Position numbers and translations under genes: made by a program. This document shows positions 12,001 through 22,700 of a DNA stretch of 64,000 bases, piece after piece. This DNA is from Corylus avellana (lineage: Eukaryota > Streptophyta > Magnoliopsida > Fagales > Betulaceae), in contig NC_081541.1 in the NCBI RefSeq assembly GCF_901000735.1, positions 35,730,060 through 35,794,059 of the forward strand. Direction: 5' to 3'. Under the pieces are notes generated by a model, which had not been told where the DNA came from, did not search any database, and saw nothing but the letters and a program-made list of their open reading frames with translations. Every line of letters begins with the position of its first letter. The stretch's first letter is position 1.

Positions 12001-13777
12001 TTCAAATCTTTTGATAATATGTATTTCTTTCAGGTTCTTTGGCCTGATGGCACATTCTTCCTAAGAGTAGGGAACACTCGGAGTAACGATGATGATGCTG
12101 AACTTAATCAAAAACCTTTTCAAACTACAAGTCAATTTGGTGGCAATAAGATCTCCACATTGGTGTCTTTTGAACAACAGCTTGAGGCTGCTCGCAGAGC
12201 AAGTGATGTCAAGAAAATGCTATTTGGTGAGTAATATTTTCTTTTAAGATTTCAATTTTTATTCTTTTGAGGTCATTCGGTTGTGAAATTTTACATTTAT
12301 CTAGAGACTCACGGTCAATTTCTTTGGAGATGGTTTCCTTGGTTTGTTTGTCAATGATTATTTTCTAATTTGGGTACGTTTTACGTTTGCTTTTATTTTG
12401 TTTTTCAGTGCGCATTTTTTATATTCCAGGTTTCTCAATAGCGATCTGACTGTGTTCTACTAGAGATGTCATTTCAGACTATTCTTGGTTGATGAGACCA
12501 AGTAATCTAAATGAATATTTTTGGTTCCTGTTACAAGAAGCTAAAATCTGAGAGTTCTCCTGACAGGAAAGTTGGAATAGTAACATAGGGTTTTGTTGGC
12601 AATTTGTTCAAATTAATTTGTAGGGGTGTGTGTATGCCCTATTCAAATGAAACCATTACATTTTTTATGTGGGACGTGTCCATTGTACATGGGGAAATAT
12701 TTGATTGTGCAATTTGCTTTATTTCTTTCTTTAAATTATTGTTTGTCTATGTGCCTAGAATTTTACTAGGGAGCCTCTTAGTATGAATAGAGTTTCAAAA
12801 CCTGAGAGTTGTAGAATTTCAAAATCCCCTTTTCCTGCGTATTGCTTAGCAAAAAAAGAAAAAGTTGGGGCTTATACTTTATGAGAAGTTGGCCTTTCTT
12901 TGTAGCATTATATTTCAATGCTTGTTTTATTTATAAAAAATTATATTTTATCGCTGCATTTATTTTTTTTATTTTTTAATTTTTTCATCTGTTCATTATA
13001 AGCAAGTCGGACTAAAAATTAGCAATATCTACTTACATGGTGGGAGTTGTGAAAATATGTGTGGCAATGTATCATCAAGAGGGTTCAGAGAGTCAGGAAC
13101 CTTGTGCCATTTTCTTGTGCTATATGTTTGGTTTACATGATCGCTAGGAGGGGGACCAATTATGTTTATCAGTCTCAGCCCATACTAAAAGCCCTCCCTT
13201 GTCCTAGCGCCCCTCACAGTGCCCAAACAAAATATGGGATTTGCACAGGTTAAAAGGTAGAGACTTCCATGGGAATCCCAAGATCTGAACAAACAGAACA
13301 GGCTATGATATCATGTTGGAGGACCTATTATCCTGGAAGTTTCAAATATTAGGAAACAGGAAAACTAGTCTTAGGAAGCTTGAACAGACTAACATGACCT
13401 GAGGAATGGGATGACATTAACCTCCGAACTTTTTTTATTTTTTATTTTTTTTTTCAGATGGAGCTCCAACGGCCTTAGTCAGCTTGCTTGGGAATAATCA
13501 GTACAGGCGTTGTGCAAGAGACATTTATTATTTCACTCAGGTTAAGCCTTATCCCTTCTCGGTGCTGATCTATTTTTATAATTTTGTTATCTTTGTTTTA
13601 GGCTTTTTGTTTGTTTCCAAGAAGTTGAATATGGTTTGTTATATGTTGCAGTCTTCTATCTGTGTGAAGCAACTTGGATATGGTATATTAGAACTAGTAC
13701 TCATATCAGTTTTCCCCGAGCTGCGGAATCTTGTTGTTGATGTTCATGAGAAGATGAATATCCCACAATCTGTATAG
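1..13777 (+). CDS. Sorting-nexin-like protein with PXA, PX and nexin C-terminal domains (5' partial)
   Basis: Fourteen exons join in frame with GT-AG introns: 1-179, 317-494, 580-719, 1067-1949, 2124-2224, 2423-2567, 2654-2722, 2859-2904, 4162-4628, 4805-4884, 6074-6209, 12034-12226, 13458-13540, 13652-13777 (TAG). They encode 941 residues; roughly the first hundred, where relatives have membrane segments, lie upstream of the window. The first three exons and the start of the fourth carry the PXA domain ([24 protein letters not shown]). After a long polar linker, exons 5-8 carry the PX phosphoinositide-binding domain ([20 protein letters not shown]). Exons 10-12 carry the nexin C-terminal domain ([26 protein letters not shown]). 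This order matches the plant PXA-PX-nexin_C family (Arabidopsis At2g15900 type), inferred to work on endosomal membranes. The eighth exon is only 46 bp and easily missed. Intron 11 is 5.8 kb because of transposon insertions. Confidence 0.9.
2905..4161 (+). other. Intron 8 of the sorting-nexin gene, no recognised content
   Basis: This 1.26-kb intron runs from the GTACGT donor after the 46-bp exon to the acceptor at 4160-4161. It is T-rich, with a poly-T/poly-A stretch near 3970-3998. No coding similarity, RNA gene or transposon ends were recognised. Short open frames here have no coding character. Confidence 0.6.
5175..5375 (-). pseudogene. Antisense open frame of protein-like composition in intron 10 (unidentified fragment)
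   Basis: Within intron 10 (4885-6073) the minus strand is open for 66 codons between stops, with no ATG at its start. The predicted peptide looks like a real charged protein, for example [19 protein letters not shown] followed by [18 protein letters not shown]. The local base composition is richer in GC than the surrounding T-rich intron. It resembles the conserved tail of a small plant protein, but I cannot name the family. It may be a captured gene fragment or a decayed retrocopy. No promoter, start or intron structure is visible, so function is doubtful. Confidence 0.4.
6812..8592 (+). mobile_element. Decayed LINE, ORF1 region
   Basis: Broken open frames on the plus strand resemble the ORF1 protein of plant L1-type LINEs. 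One frame near 6813-7049 begins [20 protein letters not shown], the type of text found at the start of these nucleic-acid-binding proteins. Stops and frameshifts interrupt it repeatedly. It lies upstream of, and in the same orientation as, the endonuclease remnant after 9596, which is the order expected for a LINE. The ORF1 assignment rests on family memory and position, so it is less certain than the endonuclease call. Confidence 0.55.
8593..9296. repeat. Tandem duplication, two 352-bp units
   Basis: Bases 8593-8944 and 8945-9296 are nearly identical direct repeats; one mismatch was noticed (AACATTAT versus AACTTTAT). Each unit begins GGTGTTGCTTACAGCC and ends at AACCCATTTAATAAA. The unit crosses from LINE-like sequence into the GGGTC-rich element, so it arose after that insertion. 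High identity implies it is recent compared with the surrounding decayed LINE. Confidence 0.9.
8826..9592. mobile_element. GGGTC/GACCC-rich inserted repeat inside the LINE
   Basis: The stretch is rich in repeated GGGTC, GACCC and ACACGACC words separated by AT-rich DNA, a style common in non-autonomous plant DNA elements. It separates the ORF1-like part of the LINE from its endonuclease part, which restarts near 9596. Clean terminal inverted repeats or a target duplication could not be fixed by eye, so the class is unknown. Confidence 0.45.
9596..11092 (+). mobile_element. Decayed LINE, endonuclease and start of reverse transcriptase
   Basis: In shifting plus-strand frames the text reads as a plant L1-type endonuclease: [12 protein letters not shown] near 9620, then [26 protein letters not shown] and [10 protein letters not shown], the catalytic GDFN and SRIDRF blocks of the AP-endonuclease-like fold. 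At about 10990-11090 comes the N-terminal reverse transcriptase block ([25 protein letters not shown]). Several in-frame stops and frameshifts make it non-functional. The rest of the reverse transcriptase is absent, so the element is 3'-truncated or replaced. Confidence 0.8.
10488..10702. mobile_element. Foldback (MITE-like) element, 215 bp, within the LINE
   Basis: The ends are inverted copies of one another: GAGCCTATTTGGAATTGCGT on the left, and on the right the reverse complement GAGCCTGTTTGGGATTGCGT, with two mismatches in 20. The core is rich in AAAAGCGCTTTTAA-type words and has further internal self-complementarity. No open frame is present. A target duplication was not evident, so the superfamily is not assigned. 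Confidence 0.7.
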
Positions 13778-15480
13778 GATGTTTGCCGGTACATTTCTCC
13801 CTAAACCTTACTCGCGAGAGTGTGGGGTGGGTTATCTTCCCAGGGATCATAAGCCGAGAATACTGAGATCCTCTCCAAGGTTCGTAAGATCACATATTAA
13901 GTTTACCTGTCACAGATTCAATGGCGTTGCATATAGTATATTCATATTATCAGCAAACTGAAGCCACGCATGTTCAAATATTCGGGAAATTTTTTTCTTC
14001 CTGGGAATGTGGGAAGTAGCCTTGACTCACATTTCAACTGTAAAAAGTCATAGAATTGGAGCGTGTATAGAAATCATCCTGTGTATACGTATCTTCTGCT
14101 AACTCGAGCCATTCTCATTTGACAGGGAATTTTGTATTGTTGCATACTCTGAGAAACAAGTCAGTGATATTCTTTGTTCATTTGCCATTTTTATAGGTTT
14201 ATAACATTAGTGGTTACTCAAAAGATTTTGGTTGATATTTGTATCTACAAGATCATCAAAATATAATTTCCTTGCAATTGTGATTATGATACATGCACCT
14301 AAAAAGGAATCGAATTCAGGGTAGTGATATATTAGTTTTCCTTTAAAAAGAAAAGTGGGGAAATGAAAAGGGGGCAAGAAAAAGAGTAGAGGTTAATAAA
14401 AAGGGAAAATTATTAAATTGGTCCGTATGGTTTGATTTTGTAATAAATAAATTTTTGTGGTTTCAAAATGAGTTTATAAATTCATTTGTTATGTCTCTGT
14501 AACAAAATTTCAACCATTTCACCCTAAATAAAAAAAAAATAGAAAGAAATTGATTAGGTGTAGTCGACCACCCCTAGAATTGACTTAGGTGGCCGACCAC
14601 TGCTAAAATTGGCATCCGAATGTATACTCAGCGATCGTTGCAGAGAATCATACTATACCAAAAGCCCAATCACCCCAAAAACCAACCAAAGGGGGTGGCA
14701 AACAACCCCTTTAAGCTAATTGCTTGAGGGTGTTCAAACTATCCTTAAAGTTAACTATTGAGGATGGTTGAACTATTTCAAAGGCCGACCTTGTTCAATT
14801 TAAGGAAATAGGGCAAAAAATAGAAATTGGTAGAAGGAAATATTTTGCATGGGGGCAATTGTTCTATTTACTCCATGATTAACTAACAAAAATGTAATGG
14901 ATTTTTTTTTTTATTTTTTTTTTATTTTTTTTTAATGCTAGATACTAAAATTCTATCCAATGGTGACTAACCCTTAGATCAATCATATTGTTAAATAAAT
15001 AAAAAAATCCAATAATTGATTGAGGGTGTCATGCCAATATTATTAACTAAGTATTTGATAGAATTATAATATCTAACATTTTTTTCGTATACTTTTCATT
15101 ATCCAACTAAGATGTGATGTTACATATGCGAGACTTGCTGCATAAAAACAACTAACAAGTTAGTGGAGGCTCTTTTTCTTTTTTTTTGGATCGCAATGCC
15201 CTATAATTAGCTGTTTGAATTACACGAAATTCTGGCAGTTAAGAATGTGAAGCCAACTTATCAAAACACATAGATCCAAAAGTAATAAATAAAAGAGACT
15301 GAATTTCACAATGCAATCGATTCTGAACATAACATAAAAATATGCAAATATAAAATAAGAGCATAGATTACTCGAACTGTCCAAGACAAATGAGCCCTAT
15401 AATGAACAATGTTTACCTTAAATTACATGCGATTCCAGCAATCTCCTTCGGGCTAAATTGGTAATTTGCATAGAAGAAAT
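13778..15480. other. Intergenic region between the sorting-nexin and AP-1 sigma genes
   Basis: The first few hundred bases are probably the 3' untranslated region of the sorting-nexin gene. From about 14400 the sequence becomes repeat-like: a TTGGTCCGTATGGTTTGATT tract followed by short GTCGACCACCCC / GGTGGCCGACCAC words (14558-14600). Around 14900-14935 there is a poly-T tract. No gene or RNA was recognised. Confidence 0.5.
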
Positions 15481-15510
15481 GGGGCTTGGGTTGTATATTA
15501 TACTGTATTG

Positions 15511-15544
15511 ATTGGGCCTGGCCCTAAGTGATTTTAGGCCCAAT
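15511..15544 (+). promoter_or_regulatory. Paired TGGGCC/GGCCCA (site II type) motifs upstream of AP-1 sigma
   Basis: ATTGGGCC at 15511-15518 and the inverted GGCCCAAT at 15537-15544 lie about 210-240 bp before the AP-1 sigma ATG. Site II (TGGGCY) elements are known in promoters of broadly expressed plant genes and bind TCP factors. Assignment here is by motif and position only. Confidence 0.5.
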
Positions 15545-15751
15545 ACTGGTTTTCGTAAGCTGAGCCCGTAATAAACGTTTCACAGTTTGCTCGAGCGGCA
15601 TTGTCGTCGCGAGGCTTTCTCAGAATTGATTGAAGAAGAAGAAGAAGAAAGCTGTGTGTATTGGTATTTTCCTTTATTGTTGGGTAGTTTAGCGCTTTTG
15701 AGTTTTCGGGCAGAGGAGAGCATTTGATATCATCGCCGAACACACAGCGAA

Positions 15752-18202
15752 ATGGTAATTTTATTTTTTTAGGAAAAAAAAAAAAGAAAATTAGTTGATC
15801 GAGAATTTGCTTAATTCGAATGATATGGATATTAGATCCGAGCTTGATATATCTCTGAAATCTGATGCGCCTGTGCTCGGTGGCCATGGCTCTTTTGTAT
15901 TTCTATCTATTTCATTTGCCTTTTCATCCACTGCTGCTATTCTTTTCAATTTGTGAAAATTCTTCTTATGTTGCCTCGCTGTTGTAGATCTCTGCTTGTC
16001 AATGGGGTTAAAATATTGAGATCACCCCAAATCTTTCCATTTGCTAATGGATCCGACCGATAAGTCTACCAGGTGATAATTGTTAGAATAACCTAATTTA
16101 GGAGAATTGGAGTGTTCTTTATTTTAGTGGCTATGTTAAGCTCAAGAATCATGTCAATTCACTCCTCCAATTGATCTATCATGACCAAAATTTACTACTC
16201 ATTGTCGTTTTGGATTGGAACGATATTGAGAAGATTAGCATGACCCTTGGGCAAGGATTACACACATAAATCGAGAAATGGTCCAAATATTTCATTCAAA
16301 AAAAAAAAAATTACCTACTCACTACCATCCTGCAGTAGTTTGCTGGGATTCACTCATTCATTCTGCTGCTTTTAAGTGATTCCATGGCCTTTCTTCTCTG
16401 TTGAACAAGATTTATGGCAGCGATATCATTTTCTAAGGTTTTTGACTGACACTGCTCGCTCTGTTTTGAAAGCTGGAAGGTTTCTAGGTTGACTTCTGGC
16501 GCACCCAATGTCAGTAAGATCATGCCTTTGTTGAGGTTTCTGCGTTTACATGTAAGAGGAATCCATTAGAAATGGTGATATAGGTTGCCTAGGTAATAAA
16601 GGGAGTCAATAATTTACGCCTCTTGGAAACTCTTGCTACAATTGTGCCGTGCTTTACTAGTAACTTCCTTCCCCAATTGAAGGAAATGTTACTGTTTTAT
16701 TCCTCTATCTATCTGTGTGCATTTCTCGCTTGCCCCTCATTTGGATGTAGGCCACCTGAGCATGCCTAAACCATCTCATATCATGTAAATTTTCAATGTT
16801 CTCCAACATTAACTAATTACATTGACTTTTGTATTGGCTTCTTGGACGGCATTAGCAGTTTCCTTTTCATCAATTCATGTTGCTTAACTGTACAATGAAC
16901 CTAGCCCAAAGGTTTTTAGATTTGCTACTTCTTTAATTGTTTATGTCCCCGTACTTGTTGTAGATTCACTTTGTGCTTCTCATTAGCCGACAAGGAAAAG
17001 TGAGGTTGACAAAATGGTATTCACCTTATACACAGAAGGAAAGAACTAAGGTACCACCTGCATTTTTTTTTTTTTTAATTATCATAATTGTTTGGTTGAT
17101 TGTTAATTTGTACTTATTTCCAATTACCATACCTTTATTTAATTGCTGATATTTGGGTGCTATATTCTTTATCTCTTTCTTTTTTCCCTTCCTTCTTTTA
17201 GCTCAGTTGTGACTCAAGTATTGTCATTGTTGTTATTTTTCTGAAACTTAAGTGCACTTTTTACAATATTGATATCCATCAATTCATGATCATGCATTTT
17301 GAGAAGGTTATACGTGAGCTAAGTGGAGTGATTCTTACACGAGGGCCCAAACTCTGTAATTTTGTTGAATGGAGAGGATACAAAGTTGTTTATAAAAGGT
17401 AATACAAGAATATGACACTGTTCACTGTCATAGTGAGAATCTCTTTCCTGAGGAATATTTTTGGCCATCTTTAACATGAGCTCTGAGCTGGTTCCAATAT
17501 CGTGTTTGTGCAGGTATGCGAGTCTGTATTTCTGCATGTGCATTGATGAAGAAGACAATGCATTGGAAGTCCTTGAAATAATTCATCACTTTGTGGAGAT
17601 TCTGGACCGATATTTTGGCAGTGTTAGTGACTCATTCATATGAGTACTTTTCTTCCTTTTCATTTGGTTGTGATAAAGTAATTTACTCATGTGTTGCAGG
17701 TCTGTGAGCTGGACTTGATCTTCAACTTCCACAAGGTATGTCCACTATGCATGCTTTGTGGCCAACTTTTCTATTCCCTTGGCATTTGAGGATAGTTTAT
17801 ATGTCCGCCTATCCGCCATTTTTTAAATAAATCAAGCTTTAATGGGCCATAACAAATGTGCTCAGTAATAATATCACATTATTCTTTTGGATTTGTACTT
17901 TATATGGATGTGAAAGTAAGCTCATTTGCTTCACTGTTTGCTACTCTTTAACATGAAGGCCTACTATATATTGGATGAACTATTGATTGCTGGCGAACTT
18001 CAGGAGTCTAGCAAGAAGACAGTTGCACGGTTGATATCTGCACAGGTATACCTTTTCTTAGTCTCAATGCATTTGCATTTGTTTGGCGACTTTCCCACTT
18101 TACTGAGTGCATTATATTGTTGTTTATTAGGATTCATTGGTGGAGGCCGCAAAAGAGCAGCGCAGCTCAATAAGTAATATAATCGCTCAGGCAACTAAGT
18201 AG
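15752..18202 (+). CDS. AP19: AP-1 clathrin adaptor complex, sigma subunit
   Basis: Seven exons join in frame: 15752-15754 (the ATG alone), 16964-17050, 17307-17398, 17514-17622, 17700-17735, 17959-18045, 18131-18202 (TAG), giving 161 residues, the normal family length. The text is almost invariant in plants: [20 protein letters not shown], then [40 protein letters not shown], and an end in IIAQATK. The clathrin-adaptor small-chain fold covers the whole protein. Sigma-1 sits in the AP-1 core, which sorts dileucine-motif cargo at the trans-Golgi/early endosome. The first coding exon holding only ATG is supported by the GT after it and by the missing Met in exon 2. A U6 pseudogene lies in intron 1. 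Exons show no damage. Confidence 0.95.
16213..16294 (+). pseudogene. U6 snRNA retropseudogene, 5'-truncated
   Basis: The stretch reads TTGGAACGATATTGAGAAG, then ATTAGCATGACCCTTGGGCA, then AATCGAGAAATGGTCCAAAT, unmistakably U6 snRNA from its central domain to its 3' end. The 5' stem-loop is missing. The essential ACAGAGA box is changed to ATTGAGA, while the AGC triad region is kept. An A-rich tail (about 16298-16310) follows, and flanking ACTCATTG / ACTCACTA words look like a worn target duplication. These are marks of LINE-machinery retrotransposition of a U6 transcript. It sits in intron 1 of the AP-1 sigma gene, in the sense orientation. There is no upstream U6 promoter (USE/TATA) in view, so it is not an active gene. 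Confidence 0.88.
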
Positions 18203-19761
18203 AGGACATGCATATATTGTTGTCGGATATATTGGTTGACATTAAAGTGCTATCTGTATTATTGTTATTTTCTGTCTTGTCATTTTAACGACAGAAATGC
18301 ACTTATTATGATGTATGTGTTTTTGAGGATTGTACAATTATTGCTCTTTTGATTTTCCGTCAATTACATGTAAATGGTCGACTTATCTGCCAGACACCAG
18401 CGGGCATTTTCTTCTAGGTGTTTTGCAAGTAATACTATTCCTCTATTCCAAGGGTATCATTAGCAGCGATGTGCAAGGCAATGAGCCTCATCGTTGCATA
18501 TCTGATCCTTATTTTATCTTCCGTATGTGACACAATCACACAACCAGCTCAATCCCCCCTGGTAGTTGATATTAGATTGATTGCCGAAATTTTCGACAGT
18601 GGGCTTGTTTACCAGATTCTAGTAGCTGAACACGGCTGGAGTTATCAATGAATGGTGCTCTGATCCTCCATTTTTGTAGTTTCATCATATGGATGAGTGC
18701 ATCCATTTCCAGTCAATTGGAGTGGCAAGGGATAGTGATAGCAAAATTGGTGTCTATGCTCTATGTATATTGTATGGTCTAGATTTTATTTTGTAGTATC
18801 AAACGGTCTACGTACTACTACGTAATGCCACATCATTTGTCTAGGGAGGGAGCATTTGTTTTTGTTATAAATTGGCCCAAAAGTACTGTTAAGGGTATAA
18901 CTTTTACTATATACACTTCTTACAAACTGATGTCACATATCATTCAGCCACAAATATGAGCTACCATTTGACATTCATTTTTTTATAAAATGTTAAGTCA
19001 CATAAGTTTATAAGAAAGTTATAATAAAAATTGTAGTATCCCAAACATCTTATGTTATAATATTAATAAAAAGAAAAAAAAAAAAAAAGAAAAGAGAAAG
19101 GTTCGTCTTTCTCCTTTTAACCATTTCAACATCTACAAAATAGTGAATGGGTGTATCTCGACGTGCTTATCCTGATGAATTGTGCTTTTATTTAAACATT
19201 TATTAACTGCTAAAATTGGACCTCCACGAAATATTTACCAATACAATGGTATAGAGGCTGTCCCAAGTGGTAATTTCGTCGTGGATATCTCTCATACACC
19301 CCCTTCTTCCTCGGACAACCCCCACACCCCCACTCCCCCCACCCTCCAAAAAAAAAAAAAAAAACTGTGCTACAGATTCGTTCCTGATGGCTGTTTCTCT
19401 TCCCTTTATGATCTGAAATTTCCAGTTTCTAAGTTGAGGTAACTCCCTCGCGTCAGAGAGAGGCACGACCGACATCTCATGATTTTGGTTTAGCTAACAT
19501 TATAAAGAAGCCTGCACAGTGATGCAGAAAATATGAGTGTAAAGCCTAAAAGATTCTGTAAATAATCATGTGCATGAAACTAATTTTAAGCAGAGCTGTA
19601 CGTTTTGTCCACAATGGGACATGCACACGACTCAAAAAGACGATAATAATTATCTCAAGCGGATAAAAGACAGTTCAATATTCTGGTTTATGTTTGCAGT
19701 TAACAGCAAAAAGAAAGACATAATGCTGATCTAATTCTATATAAGTAATCAATGTGAACCT
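18203..19761. other. Intergenic region between convergent AP-1 sigma and PHOT2 genes
   Basis: This 1.56-kb gap takes the 3' ends of both genes. It holds a foldback element at about 18895-19035 and a poly-A tract at 19073-19090. A C-rich run with poly-A follows near 19300-19365. No further gene was recognised; open frames here are short and lack coding character. Confidence 0.6.
18895..19035. mobile_element. Short foldback (MITE-like) element
   Basis: The left end reads ACTTCTTACAAACTGATGTC, and the right end ends in a degraded reverse complement (AAGTTTATAAGAAAGTTATA). The region between is AT-rich with no open frame. The inverted ends are imperfect and the exact borders are estimates. Confidence 0.45.
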
Positions 19762-22700
19762 TCAGAACATCTCCATGTCCATAGAATAAACAAGCACTCC
19801 ATCATCTTCCCACTGCAATTCCTTGGACTTTGGATCTTTTCCAATGAATTGAAGAGGCACAACTAGCGGTGGTGGGCTCTGCATACAAGCAAGCAAACTG
19901 GTGAGCAAGACAAGTAATTGTATTGATAAACAATAGCCTGTGTAAGAGTCCTCTGAAAGATTTTTCTTTTTTCTTTTTTAATTCCTCAGCAGGCTTTCAA
20001 AATCAGTATCAATATTTCCAAGAACCAGAATAAGAGATTTTTCTATTCATTAAAAAATTGTAGTACTATTACCATGCAGCGGATCAGAGGCCATTTAATT
20101 CCATGGAAAAAAGGGTGTTCTTTGATTTCATTGGCACCAGTATTTGATCCTAAACGGCTGGCAGGGTCTCTTTGCAACAACGCATTAATCAATTGTCTGG
20201 CTGCAAGACTTACCTGGAGCATTAAGGAAGTAAGGTCAGCTGCTGCATAATTAGTAGGGAAGCTCCAAGAAAAAAGATTGAATGATGCATCCCTAATATT
20301 AAAAATCAAATCATTCAAGAACCTAATTGCCAGTTGATTCCGGGATGCATAAAATACATAGCTTTTGTCACATCAAAAGATAAGGTAGGCTATCTTTGGT
20401 GATACAGAATGTGGATCCTACAAATCATAAACATCTAATTACAATCTTGTGACTTGGAGGCATTAAGTCTATCATACATACCAACGGTCCACTCCCATGA
20501 ACGTGGCTTCCAAAGTTCTTCGAGATGTTATTTTCCAACAAATAATATGATAGATCGTTTGCATTAGTGACTTCTACAGTTGTAACCAAGAGCAGTCTAA
20601 TTTGTCAGTGCAAATATATCCCTTTCCAGAAATGTTTTCTACTTAAGTAAATGGGGCCTTAAATTATGCTGTTCTGAATAAGATTGATTCAAACAAATTG
20701 CAGGTTTTCAATTAACTGTATTTACAGTGTGCAACTTGCTTGAACTTCTAACCAATGTTTCTTTAGTGGACAAAGTCAAGGAGATCAACTGGAATTTGAG
20801 GTGCAAGACTAGTGGCATCACCAAAGTGCAGAGCAATTAGCAGTACTGCGGTTGCAGAGATCTTGGCACTTCCCCGATAATAATTTCAGTCAGTTAAGCA
20901 CAGATTTTTTTTCTTCTTTTGCCCTTTGAGTTTGTATAGTGTAAGTGTCACTTTTTGTAGTGCTTTCCGGGGTACTCCCCTGTTCTTGTCAGTTTTTGCT
21001 TGCTGAATGAATTGCTTACTTACCCAAAAAAACCTTTTAGACTCAATATTAAAATCCTTAACTTTCAAAAGTGTTCCCACTTCTTTCACAATAGAATTTA
21101 AGGCTGAAACCAGGTTATCTGCAATTTTTGTTGTTCAAAGGTGTCGTGTAGAGTTTGCATGAAAACATCAGAGAGAAAGAAGAGGTAATTTAGTTCTCAC
21201 ATAGCCTACCTCATATGTTTTATTATAGAGGTTTGAGAAATATTACATTTTCCAAAATACACTGGTTGTAATACCCTCGTCCCATATTGAGACGAGAGGA
21301 GTAACTCACATAGAGTGGGTGGTTTATAGAAATATACTCAGGAGAGCTAAGTCCCGCATTGCTTACTTACTAGTTGAAATTGGGGTTTATAAGTGATTCT
21401 AGATAAGCTTCAAATTAACTAATCCTTTTGGGGTGATAGCGCAAATGTGGCTAACGCATTTTTCTGAATCGTAACAATTTGTAATGCCCCAATCCCATAT
21501 TGGGAGGAGGAGTTGCCCACATAGAGTGGATAGTTTATAAAAATATACTCATGGGTGCTAAGTCTTACATTGATTTTATTAGTGATTCTAATGAATTTTA
21601 AATTGACTAGTCATTTTGAGGTGATAGTGCAAATCTGGCTAGCACTTTTTACTATGTTGCTACAAATAGTATTATAGTCAGGTTGTAATGCGTCATGTGG
21701 TACTGTCAGAACCACTTGACGTGGCCCTGACGATGAAGTCAGGGGTTAAAGGGTGAGAGTTTGTAACACTAGAGTCCCATATTGAGAAGAGATAAGTAGT
21801 CCACATAGAGTGAGTAGTATATAAAAGATGCTCATTGGTGCTAAGTCCCACATTAGTTACTGACTTAAGTGATTCTAGGAAAACTTAATTCATTTTGGAG
21901 TGATAGTGCAAATGTGGCTAGCGCTTTCCCTAGTCGTTACACATGTACATCAAACCCTATCAAACTCTTCTAACATTCTTAATGTTAAGATGAAATCAAG
22001 GTCAAGTTGACCAGAATTACCCCACACAATTGGTCAACATCACCAACATAAATAAATAGAAAAACTCCATCTGGATAGTAAAACAAAGATTTCCCAACAC
22101 ATAATGCAAGCTCATTAGAGATTTAATAACTTACAGAAATACTGCTTGGAAAGGTCAGATCTTTGTGCAAGATATTGGCAAAAGTCTTCTGTCTATTCTT
22201 TCCCCTGAAAGGTGTACGACCGTAGAGCATCTCATACAACAAGATACCTGAATTTAAATGTGAATCACTGGGCATTAATGATAAAGAATGCATACAAAAT
22301 TATGCTTCTTGGTTGAGCAAATTAATCAGAAAACACATTTGTTGTCATAATAAACAAGGCTAGCTTTAGAGTGTGGCAGTCCTAAAATGCCTTGATGCTT
22401 TAAAAATTAACAGGAATCCCATAATGCACACACCTCATTAGCCAATGCAAATGAAAAAAATGTGCCGTTTAGGTCACAAATCATGAGGCATAATTCTCAT
22501 TGTAACACCCCAGTCCCATGATGGAAGATGAATAGCTCACATAGAGTGAGTGATTTATAAGATACTCATGAGTACTAAGTCTCACATTGCTTACTTACTA
22601 GGTGAAACTGGACTTTATAAGTGATTTTAGGGAAGCTCTAAATTGATTAGTCATTTTGGAGTGATGACGTATATGTGGCTAATGCTTTTCCTGGGTTGCT

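Larger units (their letters stand above)
6210..12033 (+). other. Intron 11 of the sorting-nexin gene, enlarged by nested transposons
   Basis: This intron lies between the exon ending IRWVQD and the exon starting VLWPDG. The first 600 bp show only a short foldback (near 6450-6490). From about 6800 to 11100 it is a decayed LINE, interrupted by a GGGTC-rich element with a tandem duplication and by a small foldback element. The rest is AT-rich, with microsatellite-like TATATACACA tracts near 11265-11335 and a degenerate GAGCC-rich repeat at about 11395-11520. Confidence 0.75.

Noticed and set aside
13285..13440. A minus-strand LTR element suggested by a TGATATCATGTT-like primer-site word
   Set aside because: No paired LTR, purine tract or target duplication could be found; a single short word is not enough.
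16213..16294. A functional U6 snRNA gene
   Set aside because: The 5' stem-loop is absent, the ACAGAGA box is mutated, no Pol III upstream elements are visible, and there is an A-tail.
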